DNA from: an uncultured Hyphomonas sp. | GTDB lineage: Bacteria > Pseudomonadota > Alphaproteobacteria > Caulobacterales > Hyphomonadaceae | Assembly: GCF_963677035.1 (NCBI RefSeq) | Contig: NZ_OY781472.1 | Coordinates: forward strand, 2,108,001 to 2,172,000 | Length of the DNA: 64,000 nucleotides | Reading direction: 5' to 3' | Shown: one piece after another, positions 57,060 through 64,000 of the stretch | Numbering within the stretch: the first letter of the stretch is position 1 | Layout: each line of letters begins with the position of its first letter | Program-made: the position numbers and the translations under genes | The notes under the pieces: model-generated | The model's database searches: none | What the model was told of the DNA's origin: nothing | What the model saw: only the letters and a program-made list of their open reading frames with translations

Positions 57060-57497
57060 ATGTCCGATTTTGGCGACCTTCGCGTGTCAGACAGCCTCAC
57101 TGTGCCAGCCTGGGAGCTGTCAGAAGCCTTCGTGCGCGCGTCGGGGCCGGGAGGACAGCATGTGAACAAGGTGTCCACCGCTGTGCAGCTGACCTGGCTG
57201 GTGGAGGCGTCATCCCTGCCGGCGGACATCAAGGCGCGCTTTGTGAAGTTGTTTGGCAGCCGGATGACCAATGACGGGCGCCTGATCCTGGAAGCCAGCA
57301 GTCATCGCAGCCAGGTGCTGAACCGGGAAGCCGCCCGGAAACGGCTGGCGGAGATGATTCTCAAGGCCAGCCACAAGCCCAAGCGGCGCATCCGCACCAA
57401 ACCGACCAAGGGCAGCATCCGCCGCCGCATCGCGGCCAAGAAGCGCCGGGGAGAAATCAAATCCCTGCGCGGAAATGTGGACGGAACAGACGATTAG
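57060..57497 (+). CDS. arfB: Alternative ribosome-rescue factor ArfB (YaeJ)
   Basis: 145-residue peptidyl-tRNA hydrolase that frees ribosomes stalled at the ends of truncated mRNAs. The catalytic GGQ is in RASGPGGQHVNKVSTAV. The domain lacks release-factor codon-recognition regions, and the C-terminus is the long basic tail (KPKRRIRTKPTKGSIRRR) that enters the empty mRNA channel. Confidence 0.94.
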   Translation: MSDFGDLRVSDSLTVPAWELSEAFVRASGPGGQHVNKVSTAVQLTWLVEASSLPADIKARFVKLFGSRMTNDGRLILEASSHRSQVLNREAARKRLAEMILKASHKPKRRIRTKPTKGSIRRRIAAKKRRGEIKSLRGNVDGTDD

Positions 57498-57541
57498 CGG
57501 TCAACGCGCAAGCCGGTTTCCCGGTGGTCTGCCTGCCGGGA

Positions 57542-58609
57542 TCAGCCGCAACAGCCGCCGGGCGAGGCGGGCGCTTCATCCGCATCCGTGCCGGCGAACA
57601 CATCCGGCGCGGCGCAGCCGGGGAACAGGCCGTAATGGGTGGCCCCGTCGCCGACAACGTCAAAGTATGGCGCAAAGCGCGTATCCCTGAGCATGGCCAG
57701 CGTGTTGCCGCAGACCGGGAAGACGCGGCCAGCTTCGATACTGTGCTCGGCATCCAGCTCGAAGACCTGCTCCATGCCCGGAATACCACCCTTGTAGATC
57801 ACGGCCTGGCCGTAATCCTCGCAGGCCGCGTCGAGCCCTTCCAGTTTGATCAGGCGGGCCGTGACCGACGCAAAGCGGATCGGGCCCAGCTTGTCCTTCA
57901 GGACCGGATCGATAATGCCGAGACGGCGGTGGCTCACCGTGCGAGGGTCTGTAAAGCCCGCCGCTTTCACGATCGACTGGAAGTCCCCCCAATAGAGTGC
58001 GCCGGACAGGCATTCGCCATACAGCACCGGGTCGGCGGCAAGATCTTCCGGAATGCGCCGGTCGGCATAGACGTCAGAGAAGTAGAGTTCGCCGCCGGGC
58101 TTCAGCAGGCGGTGGGCCTGGCGGAAGACTTCCGGCTTGTCGGTGCACAGATTGATGACGCAGTTGGAAATGATCAGGTCGAACGCGTTCGGCTCAAGGT
58201 CCAGCTCGCCCAGCTTTTCGAGATACCCTTTCACGAAACGGGTGTTCGGTGTGTCATAGCCGAACTGTTCAGCATGCCAGGCTTCGTGTTCACGGGCGAC
58301 GTCCAGCTGCGCGTCGGTCATGTCGACGCCGGTGACGTGACCGTTCGGGCCGACCAGTTTGGCGAGCGCAAACACATCACGCCCGGCGCCGCAGCCAAGG
58401 TCCAGCACCTTCAGGCCATCGAGCAGGGAAGGAATGGCAAGGCCGCAGCCATAATATTTCGAGGCCACTTCGTCATGTACAGCCGCAAGGGCAGCGGAGA
58501 CATGCGGCGGCGGGCGGTCTGCCGTGGTGCAGGCATCGGTCTTCAGATCGTTCGAAGTGGACAGGGTTTCCCCGTAATAGGTCTTCACGATATCCTGAAT
58601 CTGGTTCAT
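57542..58609 (-). CDS. arsM: Arsenite methyltransferase
   Basis: 355 residues. The SAM site is VLDLGCGAGRDVFALA. Conserved cysteines expected to bind As(III) are at YYGCGL, ISNCVINLCTDKPEV and YGECLSGALYWGD. The ending GGCCG gives an extra Cys pair seen in many ArsM proteins. It methylates arsenite to volatile or less toxic products. No ArsR regulator or other ars gene lies next to it, which is unusual. Confidence 0.9.
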   Translation of the reverse strand: MNQIQDIVKTYYGETLSTSNDLKTDACTTADRPPPHVSAALAAVHDEVASKYYGCGLAIPSLLDGLKVLDLGCGAGRDVFALAKLVGPNGHVTGVDMTDAQLDVAREHEAWHAEQFGYDTPNTRFVKGYLEKLGELDLEPNAFDLIISNCVINLCTDKPEVFRQAHRLLKPGGELYFSDVYADRRIPEDLAADPVLYGECLSGALYWGDFQSIVKAAGFTDPRTVSHRRLGIIDPVLKDKLGPIRFASVTARLIKLEGLDAACEDYGQAVIYKGGIPGMEQVFELDAEHSIEAGRVFPVCGNTLAMLRDTRFAPYFDVVGDGATHYGLFPGCAAPDVFAGTDADEAPASPGGCCG

Positions 58610-58688
58610 GCCGCGGCTCCTTTTGATCGGTCCTTTTTCATATAAAGGCGGATGCAGTCAGACGAGTAACATTCCGGTGTGCGGGGTG

Positions 58689-60218
58689 TCAGTGCTTGCT
58701 GCCCTTTTTCGAGGGCGGCTTCTGGAACCCGCCCGGCTTGTCGGCATAGGGGTTCTTGCCCTGCCTGACGAACAGGCGGATCGGTACGCCGTGCAGGTCG
58801 AAATCGCTGCGAAGCTCGTTGATCAGATAGCGCTTGTAGGTCTCCGGCATCTGGTCGCCGCGTGAGGCGATCAGCACGAATGTCGGCGGCCGTGACTTCA
58901 TCTGCGCCATATAGCGTGGCTTGATCCGTTTGCCCTGCACCGCCGGTGGCGGGTGACGCTCAATCGTGTGGCGCAGCCAGCGGTTGAGGTCGCCGGTTTT
59001 CACGCGCGCGGTCCAGTCCTTGTGGACCTGCAGGACAGCCGGCATCAGCCGGTCGACATGCTTGCCCGTCAGACCAGACAGATAAACGACCGGGGCGCCG
59101 CCGGCATTCGGCATGAGGCGGTTCGCGATGTCGCGGATATGGCGCGCGGCACCGTCCTGATCCTTCACCGTATCCCATTTGGAAACGACGAGGACGAGGC
59201 CGCGCCCTTCGCGCAAACAAAGGTCTGCGATCTGCAGGTCCTGTTTTTCCAGCGCGTCATGCGGGTCCATCACCAGCGCAACGATTTCGGCGTATTTCAG
59301 CGAGCGGATCGTCTCGGCGGTGGACATGCGTTCCAGCCGTTCCTGCACCTTGCTCTTGCGGCGAAGACCGGCGGTATCGACGAGCCGTACGCGGCGGCCT
59401 TCCCATTCCCAGTCGAGCGTGACGGAATCCCGCGTGATGCCGGCTTCCGGGCCGGTCAGCAGGCGGTCGGACTTCAGCAACTGGTTGATCAGTGTGGATT
59501 TGCCGGCATTCGGACGGCCGACAATGGCGAGTTTTACCGGCTTGTCGGCGCGCGGAGGTTCCGGCTCGACATCGACGTCGGCTTCTTCAATTGCGGCGAC
59601 AAGATCGTCGTCGGAGAGGGTGTCGTCATCAATGTCGATATGCGCGAGTTTTTCCAGAATGTCGTCGCCGCCGCCGCGGGCATAATCCGGCTCAGGCTCC
59701 TCCATCGCCTTTTCGAAGGCTTCTTCGCCGAGAGCCTGGCGGATGGCGCCGAACAGTTCGGCAAAGCCTTCGCCATGTTCAGCTGACAGGCCGACGGGCT
59801 CACCAAAGCCCAGCGCCCACGCCTCCATGACGCCGGCCTCGCCCTGACGCCCTTCCGCCTTGTTGGCGGCCAGCACGATCGGCAGGCCGGATTTGCGCAG
59901 CAGCTGGGCGAAGGTCTCGTCATCAGGGGTGATGCCGGCGCGGGCATCGACCAGAAAGAGGCAGAGTTCGGCTTCCGCGATCGCAGCTTCTGTCTGCGCG
60001 CGCATGCGCGACTCCAGGCTGTCATCATGGACGCTCTCATAGCCCGCCGTATCGATCAGGACCAGCGGCATGGAGGCAAGGTTGCCGTCGGCTTCCTTGC
60101 GGTCGCGGGTGACGCCCGGCTGGTCGTCGACGAGCGCGATCTTCTTTCCGGCAAGCCGATTGAAGAGCGTGGACTTTCCAACATTTGGACGTCCGACAAT
60201 GGCGAGTTTTAGCGGCAT
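58689..60218 (-). CDS. der: Ribosome biogenesis GTPase Der (EngA)
   Basis: 509 residues with two tandem GTPase domains: GRPNVGKSTLFNRLAG ... DTAGYE, and GRPNAGKSTLINQLL ... DTAGLRRKSKV. An acidic linker and a C-terminal KH-like domain (YMAQMKSRPPTFVLIASRGDQMPETY, split here by eye) follow. It acts in 50S subunit assembly. It is the last gene of yfgM-bamB-der; a Lys/Ser-rich tail ends the protein. Confidence 0.97.
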   Translation of the reverse strand: MPLKLAIVGRPNVGKSTLFNRLAGKKIALVDDQPGVTRDRKEADGNLASMPLVLIDTAGYESVHDDSLESRMRAQTEAAIAEAELCLFLVDARAGITPDDETFAQLLRKSGLPIVLAANKAEGRQGEAGVMEAWALGFGEPVGLSAEHGEGFAELFGAIRQALGEEAFEKAMEEPEPDYARGGGDDILEKLAHIDIDDDTLSDDDLVAAIEEADVDVEPEPPRADKPVKLAIVGRPNAGKSTLINQLLKSDRLLTGPEAGITRDSVTLDWEWEGRRVRLVDTAGLRRKSKVQERLERMSTAETIRSLKYAEIVALVMDPHDALEKQDLQIADLCLREGRGLVLVVSKWDTVKDQDGAARHIRDIANRLMPNAGGAPVVYLSGLTGKHVDRLMPAVLQVHKDWTARVKTGDLNRWLRHTIERHPPPAVQGKRIKPRYMAQMKSRPPTFVLIASRGDQMPETYKRYLINELRSDFDLHGVPIRLFVRQGKNPYADKPGGFQKPPSKKGSKH

Positions 60219-60266
60219 GGCGGGCCCGTAGGATAAACGGGGGTTCGCGCCTGCCGGCGCCGCCCC

Positions 60267-61622
60267 TTATTTGATTGCGATCAGTTTTGCATCATCCGTC
60301 AGGATAAGGATTTTGTCCTGTGCGGCGATGGGCGCGAGGTAAACGCGGTCTCCCAGTTTCAAAGACCCCACCTCTTCGCCTGTTTGTGGCGAGAAGGCGA
60401 GCAGCTGTCCGGTCGAGGAAACGACCAGCACGCGGCCGGAAGCGACAATCGGGCCGGAATAGGAGATCCGCTTTTTCTTTTTCTTTTCTTTCTCGAACTG
60501 GCGCAGCTGGACAATCCAGTAGGCCTGGCCCGAGTTGCTGTTCAGGCAGGCGAGCTTGCCACCCGTTCCGAGCACGAACATCTGTTCGCCGGTTACCGCC
60601 GGGGCCTGAACGGAACCGATCTGGGCTGTCCAGATGCGCTGGCCGCTGCGCCCGTCGATGGCGATCGTGATGCCCGACTGGCTGGAGGCAAAGACAAGGC
60701 CGCCGGCAAGGACCGGGTGTGAGCCGATGTCGTTGATTTCCGAGATGGGCGTAAACCGCCCGGCGCTGGAAATGGCATCGGTCCAAAGGCGGCGGCCGTT
60801 TGACGCGAGATAAGCGATCACTTCGCCGGAAGAGAAGGGCGCAATAACGAAGTCTTCCACGGCGGCGGGGCTGGGGCTGCCCAGCACGCGGGCCGTTTCG
60901 GAGATAGCCTGGTCAGACCATTCGATCTCGCCTGTATCCGTCGACAGGGCATAGATCTCGTTATTGTTGGACTCGACGAAGATACGGCCGTCCTTGATGG
61001 TCGGCGCGCCCGTCATCGGGGCGCTCATCGTGTTCTTCCATATTTCGTCGCCGGTATTGGCATCGAGCGCGGTGACGTAGCCGAAGCCGCTGGCCACGAT
61101 CAGGGTGTCGCCGTTGACGGCAAGACCGCCGCCGAGCGCTGCCTTGTCGCGTTTCGACAGGCCCTTAAGCTTCTTGCGCCACTTCGTGCTTCCGCTCGCC
61201 AGGTCCGTTGCGACGATCTGTTGTTCGGAGTCGAGTGTGAAGACGGTTGTCTCGCTGGCAACCGGCGGTGTGGAGAGCGCCGACTTCTTGCTGGAGCCTT
61301 TGCCGACGCCATTACGCCAGGCAACCGACAGTGTCTCGGCCGCCTTGATGTGTCCCACGACTTTCGAGGCGCTGGAGCCTGCCTCGGGCCAGGAATCGAT
61401 TTCCTGCGGCGGGGGCAGGGTAATGGTTTCGGTGGCGAGTTCCGGATTGGCTTCGAGGTCGGTGTCCGACAGGACCATGGTGATCCGCCCGGCCTTTTCG
61501 GCCTCGGCCAGTTCCTTCGCTTTGCTGTTCCCGAAATTGAAGCTGGGAAGGCTGGAGCAGGCAGTCAGGCCCAGGAAGCCAAGCGCGGCTCCGGCCAGAA
61601 GAAACTTGCGGGGTGGGGTCAT
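60267..61622 (-). CDS. bamB: Outer-membrane assembly lipoprotein BamB
   Basis: 451 residues. The signal peptide ends in the lipobox GLTAC, followed by an eight-bladed beta-propeller of PQQ-like repeats (such as VTALDANTGDEIWKN, YALSTDTGEIEWSD and IAIDGRSGQRIWTA). It is a subunit of the BAM complex that folds outer-membrane beta-barrels. Its ATG overlaps the stop of the upstream TPR gene as ATGA; der follows after 48 bases. Confidence 0.94.
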   Translation of the reverse strand: MTPPRKFLLAGAALGFLGLTACSSLPSFNFGNSKAKELAEAEKAGRITMVLSDTDLEANPELATETITLPPPQEIDSWPEAGSSASKVVGHIKAAETLSVAWRNGVGKGSSKKSALSTPPVASETTVFTLDSEQQIVATDLASGSTKWRKKLKGLSKRDKAALGGGLAVNGDTLIVASGFGYVTALDANTGDEIWKNTMSAPMTGAPTIKDGRIFVESNNNEIYALSTDTGEIEWSDQAISETARVLGSPSPAAVEDFVIAPFSSGEVIAYLASNGRRLWTDAISSAGRFTPISEINDIGSHPVLAGGLVFASSQSGITIAIDGRSGQRIWTAQIGSVQAPAVTGEQMFVLGTGGKLACLNSNSGQAYWIVQLRQFEKEKKKKKRISYSGPIVASGRVLVVSSTGQLLAFSPQTGEEVGSLKLGDRVYLAPIAAQDKILILTDDAKLIAIK

Positions 61623-62365
61623 TGACCGGTCTCCTCGGTGTTTTCGGACGCCTCTGTGGCTGCCGCCTCATCGGTGGGGTCTTCTGCAGCTGTCTCGGCG
61701 GGAATCGGGATCGCAGCGAGGGCAATTTCTGCACGCCGGACCAGGCCTTGCGGCGCTGCGGCATCGAATTTCAGCCGGTTGTAAGCCGTTCGTGCACGCG
61801 CCACATCGCCTTCAGCAAAGGCTTTCGCAGCGATCAGCTCCCGCGATAGTGCGCCGAGACCGGATTCTTCTTCCTTCAGATCGCCCAGCAGAGTTTCCAG
61901 TTCGGCCAGCGAGGCGGTGTCTGCCTTCGCGTAGGCGGCTTTCAGAAGTGCCAGGCGTTCGAACGGTGTTCCGTCAGCCTTGCCTTCGGCTTGCAGGACC
62001 CGGGTTGCGCCAGCGGCATCGCCGTTGCCCTCATACAGGGCCTGGGCCAGATAGTTCGCGGAGAGCGGTGACAGGCTCGATTCCTCGCTGACGAGCGCTT
62101 CGAAGCCGGCATCGGCGTCGGTGTAATCGCCGTCTGTCAGCTGTGTCACCGCCTGCTCGAAGGCTTTTGCCCGTTCGGCGCGGAGCTTCGCAAAATGCGG
62201 ATGAAGCACGAATTCATTGAGGGCCACCGCCCCGATCAGAAGCGCCGCGCCGCCATAGACAAACAGGCGATAGCGCTTCCAGGCGGTCTCGATCTTGTCC
62301 TGGCGAAGGCTTTCGTCGACTTCAGTAAAAATGTCGCTCAAGGGGCCGCTCCGGTCGGGGTTCAC
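61619..62365 (-). CDS. YfgM-like TPR membrane protein
   Basis: 248 residues. It has a cytoplasmic N-terminus (SDIFTEVDESLRQDKIETAW), one membrane helix (LFVYGGAALLIGAVALNEFV) and a periplasmic TPR-like region. A Glu/Ala-rich tail ends the protein. This matches YfgM, which assists SecYEG and periplasmic chaperones, and the yfgM-bamB-der order is conserved in proteobacteria. The frame begins at a GTG at 62365. A TTG at 62341 with GGAG eight bases upstream, giving SDIFTEVDE, may be the true start. Confidence 0.88.
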   Translation of the reverse strand: MNPDRSGPLSDIFTEVDESLRQDKIETAWKRYRLFVYGGAALLIGAVALNEFVLHPHFAKLRAERAKAFEQAVTQLTDGDYTDADAGFEALVSEESSLSPLSANYLAQALYEGNGDAAGATRVLQAEGKADGTPFERLALLKAAYAKADTASLAELETLLGDLKEEESGLGALSRELIAAKAFAEGDVARARTAYNRLKFDAAAPQGLVRRAEIALAAIPIPAETAAEDPTDEAAATEASENTEETGQ

Positions 62366-62425
62366 AATTCTGGCGGGAACCTAGACGCCGCCGCCGCTGG
62401 CTGCAACGTGCCAGCGCTGTTCTGG

Positions 62426-63247
62426 TCAAGGTTTTCGCAGGCTGTAGGTTTCGGCTTTTCCTGGGAATTTGCGGGTCCGCACGTCGTCGGCATAGGCCTT
62501 TACCGCGGTTTCGGTCTCGGTGCGCAGGTCTGCGTAGCGGCGGACGAATTTCGGGGCCCAGTCGAACAGGCCCAGCATGTCCTGGGCAACGAGGACCTGA
62601 CCGTCACAGGCGGCCGAGGCGCCGATGCCGATCGTTGGGCAGCTGACCTCGGCCGTGATCTCGGCGGCGAGGTCTTCGGCGACCCCCTCGATGACGATGG
62701 CGAAGGCCCCGGCGCGGTCGGCGGCGCGGGCCTCGTTGATGACGATTTCGCGTTCGGTTTCGGTCCGCCCCTTGGCGCGGAATCCCCCGTCGACATTGAT
62801 GGCTTGGGGGCGTAGGCCCACATGGCCCATGACCGGGATACCGCGCTCGACGAGGTGGGCGATCTGCTTGGCGGCATAAGCGCCGCTCTCGATCTTCACG
62901 GCCTGGCAGCCGGTTTCCTTCATGATCCGCACAGCGTTCTGGAAGGCCTGGTCCTCGCTGGTCTCGTAGCTGCCGAAGGGCATGTCGACGACGACGAAGG
63001 CCTGTTCCGATCCGCGCATGACGGCCTGGCCGTGCAGGATCATCATCTCCATCGTCACGCCGACCGTGGAGGGCAGGCCGTGGACGACCATGCCGAGACT
63101 GTCGCCAACGAGCAGCATGTCCACATGCGGGTCCATCAGTTCGGCCATCGGCGCGTCATAGGCCGTCAGCATGACCAGCGGCGTGCCGCCCTTGGCCTTG
63201 GCGATGTCCTTGACGGTCTTGCGGGTGATCTCAGTTTGCTTTGACAT
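62426..63247 (-). CDS. panB: 3-methyl-2-oxobutanoate hydroxymethyltransferase
   Basis: First committed step of pantothenate synthesis: ketopantoate from alpha-ketoisovalerate and methylene-THF. 273 residues with LTAYDAPMAELMD, MLLVGDSLGMVVHG (metal Asp), VVDMPFGSYE, VKIESG and AIVIEGV with the catalytic Glu. panC is not adjacent. It lies 60 bases upstream of the YfgM-like gene on the same strand. Confidence 0.96.
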   Translation of the reverse strand: MSKQTEITRKTVKDIAKAKGGTPLVMLTAYDAPMAELMDPHVDMLLVGDSLGMVVHGLPSTVGVTMEMMILHGQAVMRGSEQAFVVVDMPFGSYETSEDQAFQNAVRIMKETGCQAVKIESGAYAAKQIAHLVERGIPVMGHVGLRPQAINVDGGFRAKGRTETEREIVINEARAADRAGAFAIVIEGVAEDLAAEITAEVSCPTIGIGASAACDGQVLVAQDMLGLFDWAPKFVRRYADLRTETETAVKAYADDVRTRKFPGKAETYSLRKP

Positions 63248-63343
63248 GCGCTGCGCTTATCCGCTCCGGCAGGCGCGGGCAAGAATTCCTGTTAGGAAGA
63301 CCGGGTACTTATCCGGCCCTTCACCCTGGCCCGTTCAGCCTGC

Positions 63344-63919
63344 TCAGATCACCGGCACGCCGATCAGAGCCCGGTGCAGGTACAGGACAAATGCCGCATA
63401 GAGGACGATCCCGCCGATCACAGAGGCCACATCGGCCCAGACTTTGACGGGCGTATCCGGCGCCGGGCCGTTGTCGCCGCGGCGCTTGACCATGATCCGG
63501 TCGAAGATCGCGAAGGTGAGGAAGGCAGTGAACAGGAGGAAGGCGTTCAGCTGGCCGGTGGCGAAAAAGTGCCCGAACGCCCAGAGCTTCACAGCCACGA
63601 GCATGGGGTGTTTCGCCCATTTCTTGATCCGCCCGGTCGGCAGTTGCGAGGCTACCAGCAGAATGAAGGCCGGCGGCATCAGGGCGAAATTGATATGCCT
63701 GCCCCAGCTGGGCGGCGAATAAACGAGGCCCATGCCGCGGGTTTCGTTGAACCCGACGCAGATCAGGAAGAATCCGATGATGGAGACGAAGGTATAGGCC
63801 GCCATATAGGGCCCGGATCCCATCTTCTTCTTGAGATCCTTGCCAGGCTCTCTTGAGCGCACGGCAGAAAACACGTGCGCGCCGAAAAAGATCACCAGTC
63901 CGAGAATGAATATCGCCAT
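63344..63919 (-). CDS. NnrU family membrane protein
   Basis: 191 residues with about five hydrophobic segments. Family blocks include FFGAHVFSAVRS, KWAKHPMLVAVKLWAFGHFFATG (conserved His residues) and FAIFDRIMVKRRGD. NnrU was first linked to nitrite/nitric-oxide respiration and is related to isoprenoid/porphyrin-modifying membrane enzymes; many members have other or unknown roles. No denitrification genes are nearby. Confidence 0.87.
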   Translation of the reverse strand: MAIFILGLVIFFGAHVFSAVRSREPGKDLKKKMGSGPYMAAYTFVSIIGFFLICVGFNETRGMGLVYSPPSWGRHINFALMPPAFILLVASQLPTGRIKKWAKHPMLVAVKLWAFGHFFATGQLNAFLLFTAFLTFAIFDRIMVKRRGDNGPAPDTPVKVWADVASVIGGIVLYAAFVLYLHRALIGVPVI

Positions 63920-63975
63920 GAAAAGGCCCTCCCGGAGAGGAGCTTACGGCGAGTTGGGGCAGACAGGAAGGGGGC

Positions 63976-64000
63976 TCAGCTTTCGCTGCCGTCCTTGATC
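63976..64000 (-). CDS. Possible C-terminal end of a gene running off the window
   Basis: The reverse strand reads IKDGSES and a TGA stop, entering from beyond the edge. Placement and spacing suit the end of a gene upstream of nnrU, but eight codons are too few to identify anything. Confidence 0.3.

Overview
The window is 64 kb of high-GC chromosome from an alphaproteobacterium. It has a phasin, a ClpS/ClpA pair, NnrU, DUF2793 and DUF1499 proteins, a YfgM-BamB-Der operon, several TTG/GTG starts and at least one promoter placed for a leaderless message. Protein style and gene content suggest the Caulobacterales/Hyphomonadaceae (Hyphomonas-like), but this is inference from reading, not a phylogeny. 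Protein-coding genes fill almost all of it on both strands. I found one tRNA gene and no rRNA, CRISPR array or intact mobile element.

Layout. 0-2.3 kb: sulfate activation (cysN, cut by the window edge, and cysD), divergent from glmS. 4.4-8.4 kb: a nucleotidyltransferase-fold protein, a NalP/SphB1-like lipoprotein subtilase autotransporter and an overlapping small lipoprotein. 8.4-13.7 kb: an ahcY-purU-metK one-carbon/SAM-cycle cluster, then an aminotransferase divergent from a MarR regulator with shared operator-like repeats. 13.7-40.9 kb: a large cell-surface polysaccharide locus. It holds a DegT sugar aminotransferase, several glycosyltransferases (including a WbsX-GT4-GT2 fusion and a 1315-residue three-transferase protein with eight N-terminal 38-residue repeats), rfbC and rfbBDA for dTDP-rhamnose, a Wzm/Wzt-type ABC exporter, a pyruvyl transferase, two zinc-ribbon-like methyltransferases, two sulfotransferases and a frameshifted sulfatase. 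The less GC-rich 27-37 kb part contains a rearrangement scar: an IS3-like transposase remnant, an acyltransferase tail and a truncated glycosyltransferase lie end to end.

41-48 kb: phhA, a UDP-glucuronate decarboxylase, a structured repeat beside a CAU-anticodon tRNA, galE, a SIMPL protein, kdsD, a D,D-carboxypeptidase and a phasin. 48-64 kb is housekeeping: clpS-clpA, a family VIII esterase, an MscS channel, kdsA with a pseudouridine synthase, an RcnB-like protein, arfB, arsM, yfgM-bamB-der, panB and nnrU. Between kdsA and the RcnB gene lies a self-contained 26-codon gene candidate with an exceptionally long Shine-Dalgarno match, its own terminator and an operator-like repeat.

Taken together, the genes supply nucleotide sugars (GlcNAc precursor, dTDP-rhamnose, UDP-xylose, UDP-galactose, Kdo), assemble and export a polymer, and could decorate it with sulfate, pyruvate and methyl groups. 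CysD/CysN would provide the activated sulfate. That functional link is inference.
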